From the NCBI RefSeq assembly GCF_019303475.1, contig NZ_JABLSI010000042.1, forward strand, positions 1 through 54,499: DNA of 54,499 nt, in the 5' to 3' direction. Below, one piece after another: positions 16,180-24,927 of this stretch (positions within the stretch are counted from its first letter, which is position 1; each line of letters starts with the position of its first letter). The DNA is from Streptomyces sp. JJ38. GTDB taxonomy: Bacteria > Actinomycetota > Actinomycetes > Streptomycetales > Streptomycetaceae. Made by a program: the position numbers and the translations under genes. The notes under the pieces were generated by a model. It did not search any database. It saw only the letters and a program-made list of their open reading frames with translations, and had not been told where the DNA came from.

Positions 16180-17604
16180 ATGCCCGCGACGCCGCGGATG
16201 CTCGTCATCGGCGCAAACGCCACGGGAGTGTCCGCCGCCTCCCACGCGCGACGCCTGCGCACACCCGAGGAGCTCGAGATCGTCGTCCTCGAACGCGGGG
16301 ACTTCACCTCCTACTCCTCCTGCGGCATCCCGTACTGGATCGCGGGCGACGTCGAGGACGTCGACGACCTGGTCGTCCGCACCCCGCGCCAGCACCGCGA
16401 GCGCGGCCTGGACGTCCGGCTGCGCACCGAGGCCACCGCGCTCGACGCCGAGGCCCGCCGCGTCCGCCTGCGCACCACCGGCTCACCGGCCGGCCCCGGA
16501 GCACCGCGGGAGGAGTGGCTCGGATACGACCACCTCGTCCTGGCCACCGGCGCCCGGCCCCTGCGCCCGCCACTGCCCGGCATCGACGCCCCCGGCGTCC
16601 ACGGCGTACAGACACTCGACGAGGGCCGGGCGCTCCTGCGGGCGCTGGAGCGGGTCGAGTCGGACGTTGCCGCCGGACGGCGGCGGGCCGTCGTCATCGG
16701 CGCGGGCTACATCGGCGTGGAGATGGCCGAGGCCCTCCTCCGCCGCGGTTACGACGTCACCGTGCTCGACCAGGCCGAGGAACCCATGACCACCCTCGAC
16801 CCGGACATGGGACGCCTGGTCCACGAGGCCATGGACGGTATGGGCATCGCCACCGTCACGGGGGCGCGGGTCGCGGCCGTCCGCCTCGGTGAAGGCGGGC
16901 GCGCAAGAGCCGTCGTCACCGGCGACGGCACCGCGTACCCGGCCGACGTGGTCGTCCTCGGCCTCGGCGTGCGCCCCGAGACCACCCTGGCCGAGGAGGC
17001 CGGACTGCCCCTGGGCGACGCGGGCGGGCTGCTCACCGACCTCGCCCAGCGCGTCCGCGGCCATCACGACATCTGGGCCGGCGGCGACTGCGTGGAGGTC
17101 CTCGACCTGGTCGCCGGCCGCACCCGCCACGCCGCCCTCGGCACCCACGCCAACAAGCACGGCCAGATCATCGGAGCCAACATCGGCGGCGGCTACGCCA
17201 CCTTCCCCGGCGTCGTGGGCACCGCCGTCAGCAAGGTCTGCGACCTGGAGATCGCCCGCACCGGGCTCCTCGAAGCCCAGGCGGCCGACCTCGGACTGCG
17301 CTACGTCACCGTGACCGTCGAGGCCACCAGCCGCGCGGGCTACTTCCCCGGAGCCGCCCCCATGCGGGTGAAGATGACGGCAGAGCGCGGCACCGGCCGG
17401 CTCCTCGGCGTGCAGATCGTCGGCCGTGAGGGCGCCGGGAAACGCGTCGACGTCGCCGCCGTGGCCCTGACCGCCGGGCTCACCGTCGAGCAGATGACCG
17501 CGCTGGACCTCGGCTACGCCCCGCCGTTCAGTCCTGTGTGGGACCCCGTGCTCGTGGCCGCCCGCAAGGCCGCGCGCGCCGTGCGCGCGGCCGTGGACGG
17601 CTGA
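16180..17604 (+). CDS. CoA-disulfide-reductase-like FAD/NAD(P)H oxidoreductase
   Basis: A 474-residue two-dinucleotide-fold flavoprotein. The FAD loop is GANATGVSAA (11-20), the active-site cysteine is C48 in SYSSCGIPYW, ATGARP ends the first domain, and the NAD(P)H loop is VIGAGYIGVEMAEAL. A second FAD motif is IWAGGDCVEV. The single Cys with the SxCGIPY context is typical of CoA-disulfide reductase, NADH oxidase and persulfide reductase enzymes. It may recycle CoA or a low-molecular-weight thiol, or act on persulfides. Start ATG with AAAGGAG. No rhodanese domain is fused. Divergent from the S4-domain gene. Confidence 0.88.
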   Translation: MPATPRMLVIGANATGVSAASHARRLRTPEELEIVVLERGDFTSYSSCGIPYWIAGDVEDVDDLVVRTPRQHRERGLDVRLRTEATALDAEARRVRLRTTGSPAGPGAPREEWLGYDHLVLATGARPLRPPLPGIDAPGVHGVQTLDEGRALLRALERVESDVAAGRRRAVVIGAGYIGVEMAEALLRRGYDVTVLDQAEEPMTTLDPDMGRLVHEAMDGMGIATVTGARVAAVRLGEGGRARAVVTGDGTAYPADVVVLGLGVRPETTLAEEAGLPLGDAGGLLTDLAQRVRGHHDIWAGGDCVEVLDLVAGRTRHAALGTHANKHGQIIGANIGGGYATFPGVVGTAVSKVCDLEIARTGLLEAQAADLGLRYVTVTVEATSRAGYFPGAAPMRVKMTAERGTGRLLGVQIVGREGAGKRVDVAAVALTAGLTVEQMTALDLGYAPPFSPVWDPVLVAARKAARAVRAAVDG

Positions 17605-17829
17605 CGCCCGCGGAGGGCTGACGCCCACGCTCCACGCCCCGCCGGGCCCACAGGCCCCCCGAGTGGCGGACACACCAACCGGACAACACGTCACACACGG
17701 CACCGAACCGTAGAGTTGATAACAGGACAAACGCAATATTCACCGCGTGTCCCGCCGCCGAGCGGCGCCGACCCGGCCAGGGCACAGCCACCGACGTCCC
17801 CGTGCCCCAGGACGTGAGGACACCACCCC
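17605..17829. promoter_or_regulatory. Upstream region of the glycosyltransferase operon
   Basis: 225 bp without a gene. An A/T-rich island at 17710-17742 contains TTGATA (17716-17721) and, 15 bp later, TATTCA (17737-17742). It is the only promoter-like stretch before the two-gene glycosyltransferase operon, but the spacing is shorter than ideal. Confidence 0.35.
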
Positions 17830-19110
17830 ATGCAGATCGCCTTCCTCCTCCACCACGCCTACGGCATCGGCGGGACGATCCGCACGACGCTCAACTCCGC
17901 CCACGCGCTGGCCGCCCACCACGACGTCGAAGTCGTCTCCGTCTTCCGCCACCGCGACCGCCCCGTCTTCGACCCCGGCCCCGGAGTACGCCTGCGCCAC
18001 CTCGTCGACCTGCGCCCCGGCAGCGACCAGTACGACGGCAACCACGCCGACCACCAGCGCCCCGCCCACCACTACCCCCGCGCCGACGGCCACTACACGC
18101 GCTACAGCCATCTGACCGACCGCCGCATCACCGAGTTCCTGCGCACCACCGACGCCGACGTCATCGTCGGCACCCGCCCCGGCCTCAACACCCAGATCGC
18201 CCTGCACGCCCCACGCGGCCCCGTCCTCGTCGGACAGGAACACCTCACCCTCTCCTGCCACTCCCGCCGCCTGCGCATGACCCTGCGCGACGCCTACCCG
18301 CGGCTGGACGCCCTCACCACCGTCACCCGCACCGACGCCGCCGACTACCGGCGCCGCATGCGGCTGCCCGGCGTCCGCGTCGCAGCCATCCCCAACGGCG
18401 TCCCCGAGCCCACCACCGCCCCCGCCGACCCCAGGGCCCGATGGGTCATCGCCGCCGGCCGCCTCGCCCCCGCCAAGCGCTACGACCTCCTCCTGCGCGC
18501 CTTCGCCCACGTCGTGGCCGAGCGCCCCGACTGGCGGCTGCGCCTCTACGGTGGCGGACCGCAACGCGACCGGCTCCGCGCCTGCATCGACACCCTGGGC
18601 CTCTACAACCACGCCTTCCTCATGGGCCCCGCCCACCCCATCGAATCCGAGTGGATCAAAGGCTCCATCGCCGCCTCCACCTCCAGCCTCGAAGCCTTCG
18701 GCATGACCATCGTCGAAGCGATGCGCTGCGGGCTCCCCGTCGTCGCCACCCGCTGCCCCCACGGCCCCGCCGAGATCATCCAGGACGGGGTCGACGGCCG
18801 GCTCGTCACCATGAACGATGTCGACGCGATCGCCACGGGCCTGCTGGAACTGATCAACGACGAAGACCGCCGCAGAAGCATGGGCACCGCCGCCCGCGCA
18901 CACGCCCGCCGCTACGACCCGACCCACGTGGCCGAGCGCTACAGCGACCTGTTCACCGAACTGGCCACCCGCCGAGGCCGCGGCAACCCCCTGGGCACCC
19001 TGCGCACCACCCTCCACCGCACCCGCGGAACCCTCCTGGGCACCGCCTTCACCGTCCGCGACACCCTGCGCAAAGCCCATCCCGCACACACCCGAGGACC
19101 GGCCGCATGA
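17830..19110 (+). CDS. Family 4 glycosyltransferase
   Basis: A 426-residue GT-B enzyme. The N-terminal domain starts IAFLLHHAYGIGGTIRTT (acceptor side). The C-terminal domain carries IAAGRLAPAKRYDLLLRAF, YGGGPQRD and the retaining EX7E motif E288-E296 (SLEAFGMTIVEAM), followed by GLPVVATRCPHGPAEII. The acceptor is unknown. GT4 members in Streptomyces often work on teichoic acids, capsule or specialised glycans. It is coupled by a 4-bp overlap to a 289-residue partner that has no recognised domain. Confidence 0.9.
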   Translation: MQIAFLLHHAYGIGGTIRTTLNSAHALAAHHDVEVVSVFRHRDRPVFDPGPGVRLRHLVDLRPGSDQYDGNHADHQRPAHHYPRADGHYTRYSHLTDRRITEFLRTTDADVIVGTRPGLNTQIALHAPRGPVLVGQEHLTLSCHSRRLRMTLRDAYPRLDALTTVTRTDAADYRRRMRLPGVRVAAIPNGVPEPTTAPADPRARWVIAAGRLAPAKRYDLLLRAFAHVVAERPDWRLRLYGGGPQRDRLRACIDTLGLYNHAFLMGPAHPIESEWIKGSIAASTSSLEAFGMTIVEAMRCGLPVVATRCPHGPAEIIQDGVDGRLVTMNDVDAIATGLLELINDEDRRRSMGTAARAHARRYDPTHVAERYSDLFTELATRRGRGNPLGTLRTTLHRTRGTLLGTAFTVRDTLRKAHPAHTRGPAA

Positions 19111-19976
19111 CCCTCCCGCTCGCCACCACCGACGACGCCGGCACCCACCCGAGGCTCCACCCCGCCGCCCCGCCCACGCCACAGGCCGACTGCACCGCCG
19201 ACCACACCGGCGACATCACCCTCACCCTTCCCGCCGCCAGCGCCGCCCCCGGCTGGGACACCCTCCTCCTGCACCGCCGCGGCGACGACCCCGACGACAC
19301 CCGGCGCCTGCCCCTCACCCCCGCCGCCGACGGCTCCCGCACCGCCACCCTTCCCCTCGCGCTCCGCCTGGCCGAAGGCCGCTGGGACGCCTACGTCACC
19401 CGCTCCGGCACCCGGCGCACCCGGCTGCACCCCGGCGTCAACGACCTGCGCACCCTCGCCGACGACGCCGCCCGCGCCCGGCACACCCGAGGCGCCGTCT
19501 GCGTCCCCTACGCCACCAAGTACGGCAACCTCTCCCTGCGTACCTGGCTGCGCTGGCCCCACGCCGAGGCCGGACGCGTCCACCTCACCGAGGACACCGG
19601 CACCGTCGAGGGTCTGCTCCTCGGTGCCGACCTCACTGCCACGGCCCGGCTGGAGGCGCGCACCCGCGGCCCCGGTTCCCAGCGGATCACCGTGCCCGTC
19701 ACCCGCGACGGCAACAGTTTCACCGCCGAACTGCCCTGGCGCGAACTGACCCGCCGGCAGCCGGATGACCGCGAGCACACCGAGTGGGAACTGTGGCTGA
19801 GCCCCCACCCCGGCGGCGCCGAGCCCATCCGCCTCGCCCGCATCCTCGACGACGTCCCCGACAAGCGCTCGGTCTATCGCTACCCGCCCGTCCGGACCGG
19901 GCCCGGGACCACCGTCGGCTTCGCCTACACCGGCGCGGGCGACCTGTCCGTCGAGGTCCGCACCGCCCCCGGCTGA
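19107..19976 (+). CDS. Partner protein of the GT4 gene, beta-rich, unknown function
   Basis: A 289-residue soluble protein without signal peptide or membrane segment. Composition and alternation (DITLTLPAASAAPGWDTLLL, RTATLPLALRLAEGRWDAYV, GRVHLTEDTGTVEGLLLG, RTVFGFAYTGAGDLSVEVRT-like C-terminus) suggest repeated beta-sandwich units, each ending near a W-x-aromatic pattern. It follows the glycosyltransferase with an ATGA overlap, so it is probably stoichiometric with it. It may bind the glycan product or acceptor. I do not recognise the family. Confidence 0.7.
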   Translation: MTLPLATTDDAGTHPRLHPAAPPTPQADCTADHTGDITLTLPAASAAPGWDTLLLHRRGDDPDDTRRLPLTPAADGSRTATLPLALRLAEGRWDAYVTRSGTRRTRLHPGVNDLRTLADDAARARHTRGAVCVPYATKYGNLSLRTWLRWPHAEAGRVHLTEDTGTVEGLLLGADLTATARLEARTRGPGSQRITVPVTRDGNSFTAELPWRELTRRQPDDREHTEWELWLSPHPGGAEPIRLARILDDVPDKRSVYRYPPVRTGPGTTVGFAYTGAGDLSVEVRTAPG

Positions 19977-20019
19977 CCCGGTCGACGGCCCCCGCCCCGG
20001 CCTGCACCGGACGGCGACC

Positions 20020-21252
20020 CTACCCCCCGGCCCCGCGCAGCACCCGCACCCGGCTCCGCACCGCCTGCCGCCACCGGTCGAGCCGCGGATGCCGGTCCTG
20101 ACGCTCCGTCGCACAGCGGTCCAGCTCCTCGGCCAGCCGCAACGCCCGCTTCTCCGTGTCCAGCTCGTCCAGCACCCGGTCGATGTCGGCCAGCAGCGCG
20201 CCGTGCAGCTGCCACTGCCGCGGATGCTCCTGCACGGTGGCCAACAGCAGATGAGCCACGTGGTCGCGGCTCGTCCGCGCCGCCGACAGTTCCGTCGCCA
20301 AGAAGGCCTCCGCCTCCTCCGCACTCGCGCTGACCTGCGTCGTGATCAGCACCCCGTAGCTCTCCACGGCCCCCGCCAAGTGGGCGAAGAGCTCCCGCAG
20401 CGCCCCGGACACCTCGTCGGGGAACAGCTTCTCCTCCGTACGCTGCCTGGCCAGATCGGTGATGCTGCGTGCCGTCACCCGCAGCACCACCGCGCAGATC
20501 TCCAGCGTGTCCAGCCCCGTGCGCAGCACGATCCGGGACAACAGCCCCTCCCGCACCCGCGGGTTCAAACGCACGCTCTCCTCCGCCCGGACGAGTGACG
20601 CGTCCACCTCCACGACGTCGTGATCCAGCCGTCTGGCCTCGTGCAACCGCTCAGCCGCCCGCTCCACGGGATGGTGGCCGCTGATCTCCTCCCCGAGGTC
20701 CAGCAGCAGCCGCCGCATCCGCCCCGCCAGGTCCTCGATCTCCTCCCCGGCCGACTCCACCCACACCGGCGGCAGGAAGACCATGTTGAACAGCAGGCCC
20801 ACGACGGCACCGATCACCGTCTCCAGGACTCGGCTCAGCGCCAGCTCCGTCGCATGGGAGACGCCCAGCACGAGCATGGCGGAGATCGCGACCTCCGGAA
20901 CGAACTCGCCCGCGCGGACCACGTGCCCGAGCACCAGCGCCGAGATGATCAGCAGACCCAGACTCCACCAGCTCAGCCCCACCAGCGCGCTGAACCCGAC
21001 CGCGATCAGCACTCCGGCGACCACGGCGTTGACCCGGCGAATGCCACTGGTGAGGGTCGCGTACAGCGTCACCTGCACCACCAGAAGCGCCGTCAGCGGT
21101 GCGAGCAGCGGAGGCGGGCGGGAACCCAGCAACCACAGCGCGGCGACGTAGGCGAGCGTGGCGGCCGTGGCGGAACGCACCGTCTGCACGACCACCGGCT
21201 CGTTGCGGCGTTGGACGAACTTCACCATGGGTTCGGGAACGACCTGGGACAC
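20020..21252 (-). CDS. FUSC/aromatic acid exporter-like membrane protein
   Basis: A 410-residue protein with six membrane segments in the first half (about 25-170, including LTALLVVQVTLYATLTSGIR and VNAVVAGVLIAVGFSALVG) and a long helical cytoplasmic domain after VFLPPVWVE. This is the topology of the FUSC/ArAE family, linked to export of aromatic acids and toxic hydrophobic compounds. The GTG at 21252 has GGGAAGAGGG upstream; ATG at 21228 is the alternative. It is convergent with the glycosyltransferase operon. Confidence 0.82.
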   Translation of the reverse strand: MSQVVPEPMVKFVQRRNEPVVVQTVRSATAATLAYVAALWLLGSRPPPLLAPLTALLVVQVTLYATLTSGIRRVNAVVAGVLIAVGFSALVGLSWWSLGLLIISALVLGHVVRAGEFVPEVAISAMLVLGVSHATELALSRVLETVIGAVVGLLFNMVFLPPVWVESAGEEIEDLAGRMRRLLLDLGEEISGHHPVERAAERLHEARRLDHDVVEVDASLVRAEESVRLNPRVREGLLSRIVLRTGLDTLEICAVVLRVTARSITDLARQRTEEKLFPDEVSGALRELFAHLAGAVESYGVLITTQVSASAEEAEAFLATELSAARTSRDHVAHLLLATVQEHPRQWQLHGALLADIDRVLDELDTEKRALRLAEELDRCATERQDRHPRLDRWRQAVRSRVRVLRGAGG

Positions 21253-21353
21253 GTAGGACCCTCTTCCCGCTCCCGGGCCCCGCCGGAACCGAACCGCGCC
21301 CACCAGCACCCGGATGAACCGTTTCGGCCCGGGCGAGGCCACGCTGCGGGAGC

Positions 21354-22388
21354 TCAGCCCAGGGTCTGCGTCAGCTCGCTGCGCGCCGCGGTGTGCACGA
21401 TCCGGCCCCGCGCCCCGTTCACGATCGGCAGATACGGGGGAGTGTGCCCGCACTCGACGTCGGCGACGATCGGCACGCCGAGGGTGCCGAGCGCGTCCCG
21501 CACGGTGTCGTGCTGGGTGAAGGAGCCGCAGTCCGGAGCCGAGGTCCTGCCGACGAGGACGGCGTTCGCCGCGTCGAAGAAGCCCGCGAGCCGCATCCCG
21601 TGCAGGTTCCGGCAGATCGTGAAGGCGTTGTCCTCGGCCGCCTCCACGTAGACGATCAACCCCTCCGGGGCGTTCGCCCGAGCGAAGGCGGCCACGTCCA
21701 GATAGCGGGTCCCCGCCAGATTGCACAGCGTCTCGACGCAGCCTCCGATCAGGCGCCCCTCGACCTCCACGTCACCGCGCCCGTCGCCGTCCAGCCTGGT
21801 CCAACCGCCGACGGCGTCGAGCGTGTACTCGCGCACCTCGGGGAACGCGGCGAAGTCGTCGAAGCCGCCGGACCGGTAGCGGCCCGCCGGCACCTGCGTG
21901 AAGGGCCGGCCCTGCGGCGCGGCGACCACGTCCAGCCACGACACCATGCCCTCGGGCACCGCGTACGGGGTGTCCATGAGGTTGTTCCCGTGTACCGTGG
22001 CCGTCCCCGTCAGCGCGGTGAGCGGCGTGATGAGTGTTGCGATGTCGGAGAACCCCACCAGCCAGGTCGGCTCCGCCCGCCCCAGCGCGTCCCAGTCCAG
22101 CAGCGGCAGCAGGTCGATCGCCGTCTCCCCGCCCCACGGCGGAACGACGGCCTGGATCGCGGGATCGGTCAGCATCGACATCAGCTCCGCAGCCCGCTCG
22201 GACGCGGGCGCGCTGACATGCCCCGAGCCGTCCAGACAGCTCCCGAGCACGACCTCGTACCCCCGCGCCCGGACATCCCGGACCGCCACGTCGAGGCGGG
22301 CCCGCAACTGCTTCGGTACCCCACTGGACGGGGCGGTCACACCAACGCGGTCACCCGGACGCAGAGGGCGTGGATAGCGAATCGACAT
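21354..22388 (-). CDS. S66 family LD-carboxypeptidase / MccF-like serine peptidase
   Basis: A 344-residue cytoplasmic peptidase. The Ser-Glu-His triad can be placed at S114 (VGFSDIATL), E249 (VYVEAAED) and H315 (ECGHTPP), with spacing close to that of Pseudomonas LdcA. The family either trims tetrapeptide stems during murein recycling or, as in MccF, detoxifies aminoacyl-nucleotide antibiotics. The loop after the Ser (TPLTALTGTATVHGNN) is more like the MccF-type branch, which is a tentative reading. The divergent region upstream contains no partner gene; a GNAT lies upstream on the same strand, 42 bp away. Confidence 0.88.
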   Translation of the reverse strand: MSIRYPRPLRPGDRVGVTAPSSGVPKQLRARLDVAVRDVRARGYEVVLGSCLDGSGHVSAPASERAAELMSMLTDPAIQAVVPPWGGETAIDLLPLLDWDALGRAEPTWLVGFSDIATLITPLTALTGTATVHGNNLMDTPYAVPEGMVSWLDVVAAPQGRPFTQVPAGRYRSGGFDDFAAFPEVREYTLDAVGGWTRLDGDGRGDVEVEGRLIGGCVETLCNLAGTRYLDVAAFARANAPEGLIVYVEAAEDNAFTICRNLHGMRLAGFFDAANAVLVGRTSAPDCGSFTQHDTVRDALGTLGVPIVADVECGHTPPYLPIVNGARGRIVHTAARSELTQTLG

Positions 22389-22430
22389 GCGGCGGACTCT
22401 GGCACGGCGGCCGACGACCCCACAACCGGG

Positions 22431-23015
22431 TTATCGCCCCGAACCGGGAGACAGCCGCGCCCGCTGCCGCTCCCAGACCGCCCGGGTGAGCTCGTACGCG
22501 ACCTCGCCGTGCTCGGAACCCTCGATCGCCTCCGGCCAGTCCCCCCGGAACGCCCGCAGGAAGGTCAGGCCCGCCTTCTCCATGACACGCCGGGACCGGG
22601 CGTTGACCGCCATGGTGTTCGCCGTGACCCGCTCCGCTCCGAGCTCGGTGAACCCCACACGGATCAGCGCCCGGGCTCCCTCGGTAGCGTGACCCCTGCC
22701 CCATGCGGCCCGGTTCAACCGGTAGCCGAGCTCGACCGCGCCGGGGGCGGCCGCGCCGAGCGGGCGGAACTCGAACCAGCCCAGGAACCCGCCCCCGCCC
22801 CGCTCCTCGGCGGCCAGGTAGCCGCGCCCGAAGCCCGGGTGATGCCGCATCAGCCGCGGCAGCTCCCGGTCCCGGACCTCCGACCGGTTCGCCGGCCGGC
22901 CGCCGTTGATGAACCGCATGACGCCGGGGTCGTCGTGCAGCGCGAAGAGGCCGTCGGCGTCGGCGTCGGTGAACGGCCGCAGCACGAGCCGCTCGGTCTC
23001 CAGGAACATCAGCAT
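22431..23015 (-). CDS. GNAT family N-acetyltransferase (RimJ-like)
   Basis: A 194-residue acetyltransferase: LETERLVLRPFTDADADGLF at the start, GYRLNRAAWGRGHATEGARA as the acetyl-CoA-binding segment (motif A), and NARSRRVMEKAGLTFLR as motif B. This is the RimJ/RimL-like group that acetylates protein N-termini or small amines; the substrate is not readable. Two nearby ATGs exist; 23015 was chosen because GAGGGGG lies upstream. It may be transcribed with the S66 peptidase, an arrangement that could fit detoxification of an amine antibiotic. Confidence 0.85.
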   Translation of the reverse strand: MLMFLETERLVLRPFTDADADGLFALHDDPGVMRFINGGRPANRSEVRDRELPRLMRHHPGFGRGYLAAEERGGGGFLGWFEFRPLGAAAPGAVELGYRLNRAAWGRGHATEGARALIRVGFTELGAERVTANTMAVNARSRRVMEKAGLTFLRAFRGDWPEAIEGSEHGEVAYELTRAVWERQRARLSPGSGR

Positions 23016-23157
23016 GCCGGGATCGTCACCCCCTCGGTCCGCCCCCGCAAGGTTTCCGCCGCCGCGTCGGCCACCTTCGTCGCTGCGGCCCGGGCGCGAA
23101 AGGCCGGGGGGATGTGGGTTTCCTCGCGATGCTGGTGCTGGCTCACGCCGCAAGCGC

Positions 23158-23979
23158 TCAGGCCGGCAGGCTGCGAGGGTCGGGACGGTCGCTCGCCTCC
23201 GCCTCCGCCTCTGCCTCCCGCGAGCGCTTCCGCTCCGGGAGCGGCTTCGTCGGAGGTGTCCGTCGGCGGTGGGCGTCGCGGGCGACCGCGAGCAGGGCAT
23301 GGACGCGGTCGGTGAAGTCGGCGTCGGGCAGCGGCAGCTCGACGTCGTCGTCGATGAAGCTGACGGCGGCCGGGACGTAGTCGAGAACGGACAGGACGGT
23401 ATGGGTGAAGGAACGTTCCTGGCGGAGCCGCTGCAGCACGCGCAGCGCGATGGCGCGCTCGAGTTCGGTGTGCTCCTCGTTCATCGGGGGCCGGGCGAGG
23501 TCGGACTGGCGGTACCACCAGCGCGCCTCGACGTCCTCGCCCTGGGCCTGGTGGTGGAGGTAGAGGCAGTAGGCGGCGGGCTGGTCCCCGGCGCCGGCCG
23601 CGTACTGCCACCAGAAGCGGGCGCTGTCCTCGGCTCCCGTGAGGTGCAGGATGCCGCCCAGGACGGTGGCTCCGTGGGGCTCGGGCACGCAGCGGGCGAG
23701 GAAGTCGAGCAGATGGGCCAGCGCGTCGGGCCTGTTGAGGATGACCTCGCACATGGTGTTCAGGTCGGCCCCGTACTGCTCGGGCGTGCGCCCCGAGGCG
23801 GCCGGGATGGGACGGCGCGCGGGCAGGGCGGGGCGGTCGCTGAGCACGTCGCAGGGCGTGAGGCGGGCGGCGACGCGAACGGCGAGGCGCTCTTCGGCCG
23901 CGTCCAGGTCGGACTCGGTGTAGGGGGCTGTCGGCGCGAGCTGTGCCTTGGCCAGCAGCTGTTCGACGTGGCAGGTCAT
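23158..23979 (-). CDS. Partner protein of a sigma-factor operon, unknown function
   Basis: A 273-residue soluble, helical protein with no recognised catalytic motif. The central part (LNRPDALAHLLDFLARCVPE, GGILHLTGAEDSARFWWQYA, QPAAYCLYLHHQAQGEDVEA, ARWWYRQSDL) looks like tetratricopeptide- or Sel1-like repeats of about 35 residues. The acidic stretch SFIDDDVELPLPDADF precedes a basic/acidic low-complexity tail. Its ATG overlaps the sigma-factor stop by 4 bp. That context suggests an anti-sigma-like or effector role, but it has no membrane segment and no zinc HxxxCxxC anti-sigma motif. Confidence 0.7.
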   Translation of the reverse strand: MTCHVEQLLAKAQLAPTAPYTESDLDAAEERLAVRVAARLTPCDVLSDRPALPARRPIPAASGRTPEQYGADLNTMCEVILNRPDALAHLLDFLARCVPEPHGATVLGGILHLTGAEDSARFWWQYAAGAGDQPAAYCLYLHHQAQGEDVEARWWYRQSDLARPPMNEEHTELERAIALRVLQRLRQERSFTHTVLSVLDYVPAAVSFIDDDVELPLPDADFTDRVHALLAVARDAHRRRTPPTKPLPERKRSREAEAEAEASDRPDPRSLPA

Positions 23980-24533
23980 GGAGTCTGCTCCCTTTCCGGG
24001 GTGAGCGCGCCCTTCAGGCGGCGCAGGGCGTTGCGCTGGGTGGAGCGGACGGTGGCGGGGGCGATGCCCATGTACTCCGCGATGGCGGCGACCGGGTAGC
24101 ACTCGTAGTAGTAGAGGATGATCACGTCGCGTTGGCGTTCGGGGAGGGCGGCGACGGCTTCGGCCAGCGCCAGACTCTCCTCCAGCTCGCCGATCGGGTC
24201 GACAGCAGTGCGCAGGGCGAGCGTCTCGAAGGCGAGGTTGTCGTACAGAAGGGTCCGGTCCAGGGTGTGGCCGCGGGCCTTGATGCGGTCCTTGATGCGG
24301 TTGCGCAGGATCGACCAGGCGTACGCGGCGGGACTGGCCATCGAGAGGATCTTGGGCCAGGACAGGGCGATCTGCTCGAACGCGAGGTCGACGACTTCCT
24401 CGGCGTCGGCCCGGTTGTTGAGCTCGCGTTCGGCCCGGCGCACGAAAGCGGGGCGGCGTTGGCGGTGGAAGGCGACCAGGTCCAGGGACAACTGTGTCAT
24501 CGCGGGCGTTCCGCTGGGCTGTTCTTCGCTCAC
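23976..24533 (-). CDS. ECF-like RNA polymerase sigma factor
   Basis: A 185-residue sigma-70 family protein. Region 2 is at about 22-90 (RADAEEVVDLAFEQIALSWP, AYAWSILRNRIKDRIKARG) and region 4 at about 125-180 (LPERQRDVIILYYYECYPVA, MGIAPATVRSTQRNALRRLK). The GTG start follows GGGAGGG and overlaps the stop of a 51-residue gene upstream; the end overlaps the 273-residue partner. Without a typical anti-sigma gene this looks like one of the less studied ECF groups with an associated repeat protein. Regulation is unknown. Confidence 0.88.
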   Translation of the reverse strand: MSEEQPSGTPAMTQLSLDLVAFHRQRRPAFVRRAERELNNRADAEEVVDLAFEQIALSWPKILSMASPAAYAWSILRNRIKDRIKARGHTLDRTLLYDNLAFETLALRTAVDPIGELEESLALAEAVAALPERQRDVIILYYYECYPVAAIAEYMGIAPATVRSTQRNALRRLKGALTPEREQTP

Positions 24534-24685
24534 TGCTGCCCTCCCGTCCGCTCGCGATGAAGTTCGGTGACGCCCGCGCGCACCCCGGCCGCGGCCGCAC
24601 GGCGCAGCAGCCCGATGGCGTCGCGGCCGAAGGCGCGCAGGATCAGTGCCGCCACTGCCAGGTCTCTCGCGAGTTCGTAGGTCAC
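24530..24685 (-). CDS. 51-residue helical protein leading the sigma operon
   Basis: VTYELARDLAVAALILRAFG followed by RDAIGLLRRAAAAGVRAG: an amphipathic helical peptide with a basic tail. The GTG at 24685 has AGGAAGG upstream, and the stop overlaps the sigma-factor GTG by 4 bp. The frame is open further upstream to an ATG at 24826, but that part has low third-position GC and no ribosome-binding site, so I treat it as untranslated leader. Function unknown. Confidence 0.5.
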   Translation of the reverse strand: MTYELARDLAVAALILRAFGRDAIGLLRRAAAAGVRAGVTELHRERTGGQQ

Positions 24686-24845
24686 GGCCTTCAGGTCCTT
24701 CCTCTGTTGATCGAATGAGGTCCCCCAAAGCCTCGGAAGCGCACGGGTGTGCGTCTCTGACCGGAAGGCTTCGGCGGGGACCGTTTCGTGCAACGGGGGT
24801 TCGAGAAAATACCTGGTGTGACTCATTTGTGACCCGGCAAGTGCC

Positions 24846-24882
24846 GTAGCGACAAAGCGACTTGAAGATAGCGACGCCGCTA
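24846..24882. repeat. Triple AGCGAC repeat inside a dyad, divergent promoter region
   Basis: AGCGAC occurs at 24848-24853, 24856-24861 and 24870-24875, flanked by GTAGC (24846) and GCTAC (24878-24882), which form an inverted repeat. It lies between the divergent sigma operon and the frameshifted gene at 24928, so it could be a shared operator or the promoter signature of the sigma factor itself. Confidence 0.4.
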
Positions 24883-24927
24883 CGGGAGACGCCGGTCCCG
24901 GCCCGTGTCAGCCTTCCGGGGGATTCG

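Noticed and set aside
16180..21252. A biosynthetic gene cluster around the flavoprotein, glycosyltransferase and exporter
   Set aside because: No core synthase, carrier protein or dedicated regulator; the operons point in different directions and look independent.
23016..23157. A short gene between the GNAT and the repeat-like protein
   Set aside because: Only 142 bp with no start codon and ribosome-binding site in a sustained frame.
24686..24826. A 98-codon version of the first gene in the sigma operon
   Set aside because: The added 47 codons have poor third-position GC and no ribosome-binding site, unlike the rest of the frame.
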